Below are positions 8,141-16,620 of a stretch of 64,000 bases of DNA, piece after piece. The stretch covers positions 372,001 to 436,000 of the forward strand of contig NZ_CP109078.1 in assembly GCF_035917455.1 (NCBI RefSeq), in the 5' to 3' direction. A program made the position numbers and the translations under genes. Position 1 is the first letter of the stretch. Each line of letters starts with the position of its first letter. The notes below the pieces were generated by a model. That model was not told the DNA's origin and did not search any database. It worked only from the letters and a program-made list of their open reading frames with translations. This DNA is from Micromonospora sp. NBC_01796. GTDB lineage: Bacteria > Actinomycetota > Actinomycetes > Mycobacteriales > Micromonosporaceae.

Positions 8141-10555
8141 GTGACGACGTCTGTTCATCAGCGGATCGCCGAGGAGCTCGGCGTACGCGAGCGGCAGGTA
8201 ACGGCCGCCGTCGAGTTGCTCGACGGCGGGGCCACCGTGCCCTTCATCGCCCGTTACCGCAAGGAAGTCACCGAGATGCTCGACGACGCGCAGTTGCGCA
8301 CCCTCGAGGAGCGGCTGCGCTACCTGCGGGAGTTGGAGGAGCGGCGGGCGGCGATCCTGGAGTCCATCCGGAGTCAGGGCAAGGTGGACGACGCCCTCGA
8401 GGCGCAGATCATGGCGGCCGACTCGAAGGCCCGGCTGGAGGACATCTACCTGCCGTACAAGCCGAAGCGGCGGACGAAGGCGCAGATCGCCCGGGAGGCG
8501 GGGCTGGAGCCGCTGGCCGAGCAGCTCCTCGGTGACCCGACGCTCGATCCGCGTACGGCCGCGACCGCGTTCGTCGACGCCGACAGGGGCGTGGCGGATC
8601 CGACGGCGGCGCTCGACGGGGCGCGGGCGATCCTGGTCGAGCGGTTCGCCGAGGACGCGGACCTGATCGGGTCGCTGCGCGAGCAGATGTGGTCGCGGGG
8701 CCGGCTCGCCGCCCGGGTACGCGACGGCCAGCAGGACGCCGGGGCGAAGTTCTCCGACTACTTCGACTTCAGCGAGCCGTACACCCGGCTCGCCTCGCAC
8801 CGGGTGCTGGCGATGTTCCGGGGTGAGAAGGAGGGTGTACTCGACCTCACCATGGAGCCCGAGGAGGCGCCCGAGTCGGAGTCCGGCCCGGTCGGACCGA
8901 CCCGGTACGAGACGGAGATCGGCGCCCGGTTCGACATCTACGACCGGGGACGGCCGGCGGACCGTTGGCTGACCGACACGGTGCGCTGGGCGTGGCGTAC
9001 CCGGATCCTGATCCACCTCGGCGCCGACCTGCGGATGCGCCTGTGGCAGGCGGCCGAGGACGAGTCCGTACGCGTCTTCGCGATGAACCTGCGCGACCTG
9101 CTGCTCGCCGCCCCGGCCGGCAGCCGGACCACGATGGGCCTGGACCCCGGCCTGCGTACGGGGGTGAAGGTGGCGGTGGTCGACGCGACCGGCAAGGTGC
9201 TGGCGACCGACACCATCTACCCGCACGAGCCGCGCCGGCAGTGGGACGCCTCGATCGACTCCCTGTCCCGGCTGGCCCGGACCCACTCGGTCGACCTGAT
9301 CGCGATCGGCAACGGCACCGCCTCGCGGGAGACCGACAAGCTCGCCGGTGATCTGATCCGGCTGCACCCGGACCTGAACCTGACCAAGGTGGTGGTCTCG
9401 GAGGCCGGCGCCTCGGTCTACTCCGCGTCGGCGTACGCCTCCCAGGAACTGCCCGGCATGGACGTGTCGCTGCGCGGGGCGGTCTCGATCGCGCGCCGGC
9501 TCCAGGATCCGCTGGCGGAACTGGTGAAGATCGAGCCGCGCTCGATCGGGGTCGGCCAGTACCAGCACGACCTCTCCGAGGCGAAGCTCTCCCGCTCGCT
9601 GGACGCGGTGGTCGAGGACTGCGTGAACGGCGTCGGGGTGGACGTGAACACCGCCTCCGCACCCCTGCTCACCCGGGTCTCCGGGATCGGGGCCGGGCTG
9701 GCGGAGAACATCGTCATGCACCGGGACACCCACGGCCCGTTCCGTACCCGCCGGGCGTTGAAGGAGGTCCCCCGGTTGGGGCCGAAGGCGTTCGAGCAGT
9801 GCGCGGGCTTCCTGCGCATTCCGGGCGGGGAGGACCCGCTGGACGCCTCCGCCGTGCACCCGGAGTCGTACCCGGTGGTCCGGCGCATCCTCGCCTCCAC
9901 CGGAACCGACCTCGGCTCGCTGATCGGCAAGAGCACGCTGCTGCGGGCACTCAGGCCGACGGACTTCGTCGACGACACGTTCGGCCTGCCGACCGTCACC
10001 GACATCATCGGCGAGTTGGAGAAGCCGGGACGTGACCCGCGACCGGCGTTCCGTACCGCGACCTTCGCCGACGGCGTCGAGAAGATCGGCGACCTGACGC
10101 CGGGCATGCTGCTGGAGGGTGTGGTCACCAACGTCGCCGCGTTCGGCGCGTTTGTCGACGTCGGGGTGCACCAGGACGGGTTGGTGCACGTGTCGGCGAT
10201 GTCGAACACGTTCGTGAAGGACCCCCGGGACGTGGTCAAGTCCGGTGACGTGGTCCGGGTGAAGGTGCTCGACGTGGACGTACCGCGCAAGCGGATCTCG
10301 CTGACGCTGCGGCTGGAGGACGAGGCGACGCCGGGCGCTCCGCGTACCGGTGGCGGTGGTGAACGCCGCGACCGCCCGGCGGGCGGCGGCGAGCGCCGGG
10401 ACCGGGGCGGCGCCGACCGGGGTGGGCAGCGCGGTGGCGGTGGCCAGCCCCGGCAGGGGCGCGGTTCGTCGCCGGCTCCCGCTGCCGGCGGGGCGATGGC
10501 CGACGCGCTGCGCCGCGCCGGGCTCGACAAGGGGATCGGCAAGTCGGGCCGCTGA
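8141..10555 (+). CDS. tex: Tex-family RNA-binding transcription accessory protein
   Basis: 804 residues from GTG at 8141. Domains in order: Tex N-terminal helical region (residues 1-190, with the conserved VPFIARYRKEVTEMLDD), RNase H-like YqgF domain (about 325-455, starting TMGLDPGLRTG), helix-hairpin-helix repeats (about 490-570), and an S1 RNA-binding domain (about 645-720, GMLLEGVVTNVAAFGAFVD). A roughly 60-residue Gly/Arg-rich tail follows, before a short conserved end (MADALRRAGLDK). Tex binds single-stranded nucleic acid and influences transcription and stress tolerance; no enzyme activity is firmly known. A strong hairpin terminator follows the stop codon. Confidence 0.95.
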   Translation: MTTSVHQRIAEELGVRERQVTAAVELLDGGATVPFIARYRKEVTEMLDDAQLRTLEERLRYLRELEERRAAILESIRSQGKVDDALEAQIMAADSKARLEDIYLPYKPKRRTKAQIAREAGLEPLAEQLLGDPTLDPRTAATAFVDADRGVADPTAALDGARAILVERFAEDADLIGSLREQMWSRGRLAARVRDGQQDAGAKFSDYFDFSEPYTRLASHRVLAMFRGEKEGVLDLTMEPEEAPESESGPVGPTRYETEIGARFDIYDRGRPADRWLTDTVRWAWRTRILIHLGADLRMRLWQAAEDESVRVFAMNLRDLLLAAPAGSRTTMGLDPGLRTGVKVAVVDATGKVLATDTIYPHEPRRQWDASIDSLSRLARTHSVDLIAIGNGTASRETDKLAGDLIRLHPDLNLTKVVVSEAGASVYSASAYASQELPGMDVSLRGAVSIARRLQDPLAELVKIEPRSIGVGQYQHDLSEAKLSRSLDAVVEDCVNGVGVDVNTASAPLLTRVSGIGAGLAENIVMHRDTHGPFRTRRALKEVPRLGPKAFEQCAGFLRIPGGEDPLDASAVHPESYPVVRRILASTGTDLGSLIGKSTLLRALRPTDFVDDTFGLPTVTDIIGELEKPGRDPRPAFRTATFADGVEKIGDLTPGMLLEGVVTNVAAFGAFVDVGVHQDGLVHVSAMSNTFVKDPRDVVKSGDVVRVKVLDVDVPRKRISLTLRLEDEATPGAPRTGGGGERRDRPAGGGERRDRGGADRGGQRGGGGQPRQGRGSSPAPAAGGAMADALRRAGLDKGIGKSGR

Positions 10556-10560
10556 CACTC

Positions 10561-10598
10561 ACCGCCCGTCGCGACGATCCCTCGTCGCGGCGGGCGGT
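10561..10598 (+). terminator. Strong hairpin terminator after tex
   Basis: A 17-bp stem with a single T-G wobble closes on a 4-base loop, starting 6 bases after the tex stop codon. It is followed by a pyrimidine-rich CTCTTCC rather than a pure U-tract, as is common for high-GC actinobacteria. Confidence 0.75.
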
Positions 10599-10628
10599 CT
10601 CTTCCACCCCCGGCGGTACGGTCTGCTG

Positions 10629-11057
10629 ATGGTCGACGACGAGGCTGCCGCCTGGCGGGAGCAGCACCGCCACGCGGTCGAGGTACGGGCCGAGGCGGAA
10701 CGGCTGCGCCGCGCGGCGGAGACCGGACAGGCGCGGGAGTTGGTGGCCGAGTTCGTCCGCGAGGCGCAGCGGCGTGGCCTGCCGGTGCGTCCGCTCACCG
10801 CCGTCGCCCCGACCGGTGCCCGCTACCGCACCGGCCTGACCGGCTGGTACGTCGACGTGAACCTGACCCGCGCGGTCACCACCGACGGCGAGTTCTACCT
10901 GTTGACCGTGCCGACGAGTCTGCGGGCCCGGTTGACCGGGGTGACGATCGAGCCACGGGAGCCGAAGCTGATCGTCGGCGAGGGCGGACGCGACGGCGAG
11001 TCGATGCCGCTGCGCCAACTCCTCGACCGCCGCCTCGACGCCGGCCCCCACTGGTAG
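10629..11057 (+). CDS. Small hypothetical protein (142 aa)
   Basis: ATG at 10629. The N-terminal half (about 1-55) is charged and strongly helical, rich in Glu, Arg and Ala, and may form a coiled coil. The C-terminal half has a TGLTGWYVDVNLTRAV segment and ends with a conserved-looking MPLRQLLDRRL. No signal peptide, membrane helix or catalytic motif is evident. Codon use matches the neighbours, so it is very likely real. I do not recognise the family. It is bounded on both sides by hairpin terminators, so it is probably a single-gene transcript. Confidence 0.65.
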   Translation: MVDDEAAAWREQHRHAVEVRAEAERLRRAAETGQARELVAEFVREAQRRGLPVRPLTAVAPTGARYRTGLTGWYVDVNLTRAVTTDGEFYLLTVPTSLRARLTGVTIEPREPKLIVGEGGRDGESMPLRQLLDRRLDAGPHW

Positions 11058-11065
11058 GGCGGGGC

Positions 11066-11115
11066 GGGCTGTGGCGGGTAGGTGCCCCCATAGGGACAGT
11101 TGGTCGCCACAGCCC
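11066..11115. terminator. Long-loop hairpin after the 142-aa gene
   Basis: Perfect 11-bp arms GGGCTGTGGCG and CGCCACAGCCC flank a 28-base loop that itself contains CCCC and GGG runs able to pair. It starts 9 bases after the stop codon and lies before the 3' end of the converging broken gene. It could terminate both strands. Confidence 0.55.
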
Positions 11116-11142
11116 GGGCGATCGGATGTCCGCTTGACCGTG

Positions 11143-11460
11143 TCATCGGGCGTTGCGTTCTGCTGCGGCGTGCCACCAGGCGGGCGGGGTCGGGCCGGGG
11201 ACCACTGCGGTCGGCTGGTCGGGGTGCAGGCCGAGACGGCGGAGAGCGGCGGCCCGGACGTGTACGCCGTACCAGCCGTGCCAGTGCCCGTCGGGGCCGA
11301 TGCCGCAGGTCAGATCCCAGCGGATGTCGCTCGGCTCCAGGGGCATCCAGTCGATGCCCCGGTCACGCAGTCAAGCGCGTACGGCCGCCTGCGGCTGCGC
11401 ACAGCCGGGCGCGTTCTCGTACGCCGCAATGATGATCCAGTCCCCCACACCGCTCATCAT
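11143..11460 (-). pseudogene. Small gene interrupted by an in-frame TGA
   Basis: On the minus strand an ATG at 11460 (or 11457) opens a frame beginning MMSGVGDWIIIAAYENAPGC. It runs to a TGA at 11371-11373 and continues in the same frame as LRDRGIDWMPLEPSDIRWDL to a stop at 11143. Both halves have GC3-rich codons and the junction reads naturally if the TGA were TGG (Trp) or another sense codon. The total would be about 105 residues. The downstream half alone could start at ATG 11346 (67 aa) but has no Shine-Dalgarno. No function is recognised. A sequencing error, true nonsense mutation or readthrough cannot be separated here. Confidence 0.5.
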
Positions 11461-11539
11461 CCCCCACGGGGCAAACAAGCCAGCGTGAAGAGTTCGGCTC
11501 GCTCCAGCCGGCCGGACTCCCCCTGATCATGAAGACCCC

Positions 11540-11719
11540 TCAGGGGAGGGGCGGGGGCGGTGGGGTGGGAGGGTGGGAAAGGGCGGGGCGGGGTGCTGCT
11601 TCGGCGCGGCGGACCGCGAGGGTTACCCTGATCCGGCGCCGGGCCTCCCGGCGCCAACGCGCATCGTGGCTGGTCAGGTGGCCGATGGCCGCGCTGCCGT
11701 GTAGCTGACGTACCGACAT
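11540..11719 (-). CDS. Possible 59-aa hypothetical protein
   Basis: Minus-strand frame from ATG 11719 beginning MSVRQLHGSAAIGHLTSHDA and continuing through an Arg-rich helix to a Pro-rich tail. Third positions are mostly G or C, as in real genes here. No convincing ribosome-binding site precedes the ATG and the end is low-complexity, so support is weak. It lies in the same orientation as the broken gene downstream. Confidence 0.3.
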   Translation of the reverse strand: MSVRQLHGSAAIGHLTSHDARWRREARRRIRVTLAVRRAEAAPRPALSHPPTPPPPPLP

Positions 11720-11888
11720 GCGGGCTACCGTAGGTGGCCGGGTGTGAAGAACCGATCAAGAAGCGGTTGCCTCACCGTGCGTCGAAGCGGACGTCCGGTG
11801 CCATATGGGTTCCGCACCCTGTCTTCACGAATACTTAACGGGTCACCGGTTGAATCCGTACGACCGTTACCCGTCAGGATGGGGAGTC
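11720..11888 (+). promoter_or_regulatory. Upstream region of the two-component operon
   Basis: Non-coding and relatively AT-rich. It contains a near-perfect dyad AACGGGTCACCGGTT at 11837-11851, and the related heptamer ACGGGTAAC on the opposite strand at 11866-11874, just before the response regulator. Repeated half-sites of this kind close to an OmpR-type gene suggest autoregulation. GGATGGGGAG near 11878-11886 serves as the ribosome-binding site. Confidence 0.4.
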
Positions 11889-12599
11889 ATGGGCGCGCGG
11901 ATCCTGGTTGCCGAGGACGATCGTAAGCAGGCGAACCTCGTGCGGATCTACCTCGAACGCGAGGGACACAGCGTCCTGCTGGTCGGCGACGGCCGGGCCG
12001 CACTCGACCAGGTACGGATCCGCCGGCCGGACCTGGTGGTGCTCGACGTGATGATGCCGGTGGTCGACGGGCTGGACGTGTGCCGGGTGCTGCGGGCCGA
12101 GTCCGATCTGCCGATCCTGCTGCTGACCGCCCGTACCACCGAGGACGACATCCTGCTCGGCCTCGATCTGGGCGCCGACGACTACCTGACCAAGCCGTAC
12201 AGCCCGCGTGAGTTGGCGGCGCGCGTACGGGCGCTGCTGCGCCGGGCCGGTGTGGTCAGCGCGGGCGGGCAGGCGGTGCTGCGGGTCGGTGACCTGGAGA
12301 TCGACGCCGGGCGGTTCGAGGTACGGATCGAGGGCCGACCGATCACCCTGACCGCCAAGGAGTTCGGGATCCTGGAGGTGCTGGCCAGCGAGCCGGGTCG
12401 GGCGTTCACCCGCGCCCAGATCATCGACCGGGCGTTCGGGTTCGACCACTACGTCCTCGAACGCACGGTTGACGTACACGTGATGAACCTGCGCCGCAAG
12501 ATCGAGGCTGACGCCACCGAACCCCGGTACGTCCAGACCGTCTTCGGCCGCGGCTACCGACTCTCCGACCTCGGTGTTCCGGCGACGGCCACGCCGTGA
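11889..12599 (+). CDS. OmpR-family response regulator
   Basis: 236 residues. The receiver domain (1-120) has acidic pocket D10-D11, phospho-acceptor D53 in VVLDVMMP, the switch Thr in LLTART and the conserved Lys in YLTKPY. A winged-helix DNA-binding domain follows (about 135-230) with LTAKEFGILEVLA and the YVQTVFGRGYRL end. The next gene's GTG start overlaps its stop by 4 bases, so kinase and regulator are translationally coupled. Targets are unknown; dyads upstream suggest self-regulation. The polysaccharide locus starts right after the kinase, making it a possible target by position only. Confidence 0.93.
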   Translation: MGARILVAEDDRKQANLVRIYLEREGHSVLLVGDGRAALDQVRIRRPDLVVLDVMMPVVDGLDVCRVLRAESDLPILLLTARTTEDDILLGLDLGADDYLTKPYSPRELAARVRALLRRAGVVSAGGQAVLRVGDLEIDAGRFEVRIEGRPITLTAKEFGILEVLASEPGRAFTRAQIIDRAFGFDHYVLERTVDVHVMNLRRKIEADATEPRYVQTVFGRGYRLSDLGVPATATP

Positions 12600-14377
12600 G
12601 TTTCCGGTTCCGGGTGCTGGGGCTGGTCATGCTCGTCGCGCTCAGCGCCACCGCCGCGACCGCCTGGCTGACCCTTCGGCAGGCCCGGCAGCAGCTCAGC
12701 GCCACGGCCAACGCGGACCAGGCCCAGGTCGACATGATCAGCTCCGAGCTCAAGTCGTACGGCACCCGGCAGGGCACCTGGGAGGGCGTACCCACCCTGG
12801 TCCAGCGGCTGCACCAGGACACCGGTCAGCGGATCCGCCTGGAGACGGATTTCGTGGTGCTGGTGGACTCCGACACCCAGGACAACCCCGACAGGGCCAC
12901 CCGGCCCCTCGGCCCGCTCACCGCCGTGGTCAACCCGCGACCGACCCTGTCACTGGCCAACGTGCCCATCGAGAGCCTGGCCTCCAGCACCGTCAAGGCG
13001 ATCGGGAACTACCGCTCCGGGGTGCTCTTCGCGGCCTGCCTCACCCGGGAGGGGATTGCGGTGACCAGCACGCCCGGCCCGCTCGGGGTGCCCGTGTTCG
13101 ATGCCGGTCCGAACAGTCCACAGTCGGAACCGGAGTTGGTCAACAACTGCCGGGTGGGCACCGCCGAGGCGGGCCGGGACATCGCCACCGACATCGCCAG
13201 GGCCGGTGACTGCGGCGCCCCGATGGACGACCTGCTGCCACTCATCCACGGCGAGTCGGGCGCGGAGACCGAGCGTCCCGCGACCCCCACGAAGCCGCCG
13301 CAGGGATCGACCGACGGCGGCACCGGGACCACCGAGGACCGGGTGAGCTGCCTGACGCAGGTCTTCGACCTGCAGATCAACGACGTCGCACCGCAGCCCG
13401 TACGGCTGTATCTCGGTGCGGCGAGCGACCCCGGAGCGGCGTTGACCAGCGGCCCGATGCTGGCCGGGGTGGCCGGGGTCGCCGGGGTCGCCATCCTCTG
13501 CACGGCTCTGCTGAGCCACCGGGTGCTCCGCCCGATCGGCCGGCTCACCGCCGCCGCGCAGCGGCTCGGTCGGGGCGACCTCGGGGGCAGGGTGCCGGTG
13601 GAGGGCCGGGACGAGCTGGCCGAGCTGGGCCGCTCGTTCAACCAGATGGCCGACTCGTTGCAGCGCGGCGAGGAACGGCAGCGCCGGTTGGTGGCCGACG
13701 TCGCACACGAGCTGCGCAGCCCGCTGGCGAACCTGCGCGGTTATCTGGAGGCACTCAAGGACGGGGTGATCACCCCCGACCCGGAGCTGTTCGCCTCGTT
13801 GCACGAGGAGGCGGTGCTCCAGCAGCGGATCGTCGACGATCTCCAGGAACTGGCGCTGGCCGAGGCCGGCACGCTCGCGTACCACAGGGTGTATGTCGAC
13901 CTGGCCGAGTTGCTGGAGACCTGCCGTACGGCGCACCTGGCGCTGGCCGAGGCGGCCGGGATCACGCTGCGGGTGGTCGCCGAGCCGGTCCTCGTCTACG
14001 CCGACCCCGACCGGTTGCGTCAGGTGGTGGGGAACCTGATCACCAACGCGCTGCGGGCCACCGCCGTCGGCGGCAACGTCACCCTGCACTGCGCCCGGAC
14101 CGGTGCGGCGACCGCGCTGGTGCGGGTCGCCGACGACGGTTCCGGGATCGCCCCGGACGCGCTCCCGCACGTGTTCGACCGGTTCTGGCGGGCGGACTCG
14201 GCCCGTGGGCGCGGCACCGGCGGCAGCGGACTCGGGCTCGCCATCACCCGGCAGATCGTCACCGACCACGGCGGCACCATCGAGGTCACCAGCGAACTCG
14301 GCGCCGGTACCACCTTCCGGATCGTCCTGCCCTCCCCACTCGTCCCCGATGACCGAAAAGGATCCGTCCCTCGCTAA
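12596..14377 (+). CDS. Membrane sensor histidine kinase with a cysteine-containing extracytoplasmic domain
   Basis: 593 residues from GTG overlapping the regulator stop. Order: TM1 (about 7-27), a large extracytoplasmic domain (about 28-290), TM2 (about 291-312, MLAGVAGVAGVAILCTALL), HAMP (about 313-365), HisKA with H371 in ADVAHELRSP, and HATPase with N, G1 (DDGSGIAPD), F (FDRFWRAD) and G2 (GGSGLGLAI) boxes. The outer domain holds four cysteines (in AACLT, NNCRV, GDCGA, VSCLT) and a Thr/Pro/Gly-rich linker. Those cysteines may form two disulfides outside the cell. Overall it resembles the BaeS/MprB style of kinases, but the sensor domain is not one I recognise. Confidence 0.92.
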   Translation: MSFRFRVLGLVMLVALSATAATAWLTLRQARQQLSATANADQAQVDMISSELKSYGTRQGTWEGVPTLVQRLHQDTGQRIRLETDFVVLVDSDTQDNPDRATRPLGPLTAVVNPRPTLSLANVPIESLASSTVKAIGNYRSGVLFAACLTREGIAVTSTPGPLGVPVFDAGPNSPQSEPELVNNCRVGTAEAGRDIATDIARAGDCGAPMDDLLPLIHGESGAETERPATPTKPPQGSTDGGTGTTEDRVSCLTQVFDLQINDVAPQPVRLYLGAASDPGAALTSGPMLAGVAGVAGVAILCTALLSHRVLRPIGRLTAAAQRLGRGDLGGRVPVEGRDELAELGRSFNQMADSLQRGEERQRRLVADVAHELRSPLANLRGYLEALKDGVITPDPELFASLHEEAVLQQRIVDDLQELALAEAGTLAYHRVYVDLAELLETCRTAHLALAEAAGITLRVVAEPVLVYADPDRLRQVVGNLITNALRATAVGGNVTLHCARTGAATALVRVADDGSGIAPDALPHVFDRFWRADSARGRGTGGSGLGLAITRQIVTDHGGTIEVTSELGAGTTFRIVLPSPLVPDDRKGSVPR

Positions 14378-14405
14378 TGGGTGGTAAAACACTTTGTAGC
14401 GATTT

Positions 14406-14443
14406 GGTCCGCTTTCGACCGGTTGAGTGGTCGGAACGCGGAT
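14406..14443. terminator. Imperfect hairpin after the histidine kinase
   Basis: GGTCCGC, TTTC and GACC on the 5' side can pair with GGTC, GGAA and GCGGATCC on the 3' side, with one bulge and one mismatch. It lies 28 bases after the kinase stop and before the methyltransferase gene, so it may separate the two-component operon from the polysaccharide genes. Confidence 0.3.
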
Positions 14444-14485
14444 CCGAACATCCGGGCCGGGGCGACCCCCGGAAGGGGGACGGCG

Positions 14486-15259
14486 ATGAAGAGTTCGACG
14501 GATCTGACCAGCACCGAGTCCTGGGACCAGTTGTGGACGCAACCCAGGTCGGGCGGGGTGGCGAGTCGGGTCAAACAACGACTCAAGGCCACCCGGACCT
14601 GGCACCAGTTGCTGGCCGACCTGCTCGACAGCACCGGCCGCGAGGGCCCGGTCGACGTACTCGAACTGGGCTGCGCCCCCGGCAGCATGCTGCTCCAACT
14701 GCACCAACTGCGGCCGATGCACACCTACCACGGGATCGACTTCGCGCCCGAGGGCCTGAGCACCGCGCGGCGGCTCCTGCACTCGGCCGGCGTACCGGCG
14801 AACCTGCAGCTCGGCGACGTCCGTACGGCCGAACTGCCGCCGGTCGACCTCGTCCTCTCCTTCGGTCTGGTCGAGCACTTCGAGGAGCCCGGCGAGATCA
14901 TGGCGCACCACCGGCGCTTCCTCCGCCCCGGCGGGGTAGCCGCGGTGACGGTGCCCAACTACGCCCACCCCGCCCTGGTCGCGCTCCTGCGGCGGTTCAG
15001 CCCGGAGACCCTGGCCACCCACAATCTGCGGGTGATGTCGGAGGACTCGCTGCGTACGGCGTTCGCGGCGGCCGGTCTGGTCGATATCGTGACCGGGGTG
15101 AGCGGCGGACCGACGATGCCGAACTCCCGCGTCCGGCCGGACCTGTCCGGCAGCTCGTACCGGCTCGCCGCCCGGACCTGGAACGCCTGTAGCGGACTGC
15201 TGCCGGACGGCTGGCCGTGGTCGGCGAACATCTGGGCCACCGGCGTACAGCCCGGATGA
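14486..15259 (+). CDS. Class I SAM-dependent methyltransferase
   Basis: 257 residues. ATG at 14486 is chosen because GGGGGA lies 5-6 bases upstream. Motif I is VLELGCAPGSMLLQL (about residues 60-74). A GIDFAPEGL acidic loop and the late LRPGGVAAVTVPNY segment are typical of the methyltransf_11/25 fold. It is the first gene of the polysaccharide locus, and its stop overlaps the ATG of the flippase gene by 4 bases, so it probably methylates a sugar or lipid-linked intermediate of that glycan. The acceptor is unknown. Confidence 0.8.
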   Translation: MKSSTDLTSTESWDQLWTQPRSGGVASRVKQRLKATRTWHQLLADLLDSTGREGPVDVLELGCAPGSMLLQLHQLRPMHTYHGIDFAPEGLSTARRLLHSAGVPANLQLGDVRTAELPPVDLVLSFGLVEHFEEPGEIMAHHRRFLRPGGVAAVTVPNYAHPALVALLRRFSPETLATHNLRVMSEDSLRTAFAAAGLVDIVTGVSGGPTMPNSRVRPDLSGSSYRLAARTWNACSGLLPDGWPWSANIWATGVQPG

Positions 15260-16620
15260 TCCTCGACGGCCCCGCGGCCAGTACCGCGACTCCCACCAGC
15301 ACCGCGACCGCCACCGGCCGTCCCGGTACGGTCGCCGGGCGCTCCGGCGGTCTGCATCGCAGTCGCCATGCCGTCGCCGGGCAGATCAGCTGGAGCCTGC
15401 TGGGCATCCTGGTCGCCTCCCTGGCGCAGTGGGTGGTGATCGTCGTCCTGGCCAGGTACGGCAACCCGGCCATGGTCGGCCAGTACGCACTCGGCCTGGC
15501 CGTGGCGGCACCGGTCCTCCTGGTCGCCAGCCTCGCCCTGCGGACCGTCCAGGTGACCGACGCGCGCTCGCGTTTCGGCTTCGACGACTACCTGCGGCTG
15601 CGCGTCCTCGGCATGGTCGCCGCCACCGTCGTGATCGCGGTCATCGCCGCCTTCGTCGGCTCGGGCGGTGCCCTGGTGGTGGTGCTGGTCGGCGTCGCCA
15701 AGGCGTTGGACGGCGTCGGTGACATCTACCTCGGCCTCTTCCAGCGGCACGGACGGATGCGCAGCATCAGCCTCTCGATGATCCTGAACGGGGTCGCCAC
15801 GGTGCTCGCCGTGACGACGCTGCTCCTGATCACCGGCAGCGTGGCGTGGGCGGTGCTGGGGTCGGTCGCCGGATCCGCGCTCGGCGCGATCGGCTACTGC
15901 GTCATCACCGCGCGCCCGCTGCGTCGTGGCGCCGGCCCGGTGCCGGACGACGACACCCGGGCACCGGACGGCCGGCGAGGGGCGGTCGGGCGGCTGGCGA
16001 GCCTGGCGGCGCTCGCCCTCCCCCTCGGCATCGCCTCCGGCCTCGCCTCGTTCACCATCAACCTGCCGCGCTACCTGGTCGGCCACGAACTGGGCACGGC
16101 CGCGCTGGGCATCTTCGCCGCGATCGGGTACGTCGTACTCGCCGCCAACGCGATCTTCGCGGCGGTCGCCCAGACCATGCTGCCCCGGATGTCCAATCTG
16201 TACGCCGACGGCCAGGTCACCGCGCTCACCCGACTCGTCAACCGACTCGTCCTGGCCACGCTGGGCATCGGCGCACTGGTGGTCGGCGCGGCGGCGATGC
16301 TCGGGCGACCCGCCCTCGACCTGGTCTACGGCGCCGAGTACGCACGACACGCGTCGGTCCTGACCCTGCTCACCGTGGTCGCCGCGCTCAGCGGGGCGGT
16401 GTTCGTCGTGGGCACCGCCCTGTCGGCGCTGCACCGGTTCGGCAACCAGTTCACCGCGAGCGTCGCCACCCTGCTTCTGACCGTGGTCGCCGCGTACGTG
16501 CTGATTCCCCGCTACGGGCTCGACGGTGCCGCCTGGACGGTGGTGCTGACGGTGGCCGGTGACGGAACGCTCAAGGCGCTGATGCTGCGCCGTGCCCTGA
16601 AAGGACGGCCGTGGACCTGA
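15256..16620 (+). CDS. Wzx/MVF-type polysaccharide flippase (first copy)
   Basis: 454 residues. A Thr/Ala-rich cytoplasmic N-terminus (about 1-40) precedes roughly 12 hydrophobic helices. The pattern, with an early HAVAGQISWSLLGI helix and DVYLG/DIYLGLFQRHGRM-like loops, fits the polysaccharide transporter (PST/MVF) superfamily that flips lipid-linked oligosaccharides across the cytoplasmic membrane. Its start overlaps the methyltransferase stop (ATGA), and its end overlaps the GTG start of the polymerase gene by 10 bases, so all three are co-translated. A second flippase lies at 27569. Confidence 0.85.
   Translation: MILDGPAASTATPTSTATATGRPGTVAGRSGGLHRSRHAVAGQISWSLLGILVASLAQWVVIVVLARYGNPAMVGQYALGLAVAAPVLLVASLALRTVQVTDARSRFGFDDYLRLRVLGMVAATVVIAVIAAFVGSGGALVVVLVGVAKALDGVGDIYLGLFQRHGRMRSISLSMILNGVATVLAVTTLLLITGSVAWAVLGSVAGSALGAIGYCVITARPLRRGAGPVPDDDTRAPDGRRGAVGRLASLAALALPLGIASGLASFTINLPRYLVGHELGTAALGIFAAIGYVVLAANAIFAAVAQTMLPRMSNLYADGQVTALTRLVNRLVLATLGIGALVVGAAAMLGRPALDLVYGAEYARHASVLTLLTVVAALSGAVFVVGTALSALHRFGNQFTASVATLLLTVVAAYVLIPRYGLDGAAWTVVLTVAGDGTLKALMLRRALKGRPWT

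Noticed and set aside
7205-10558. Very long open frame on the minus strand opposite tex
   Set aside because: It is antisense to a clear tex gene, and its composition (Arg, Gly, Val, Gln, Asp-rich without domains) is what the complement of a GC-rich gene gives.
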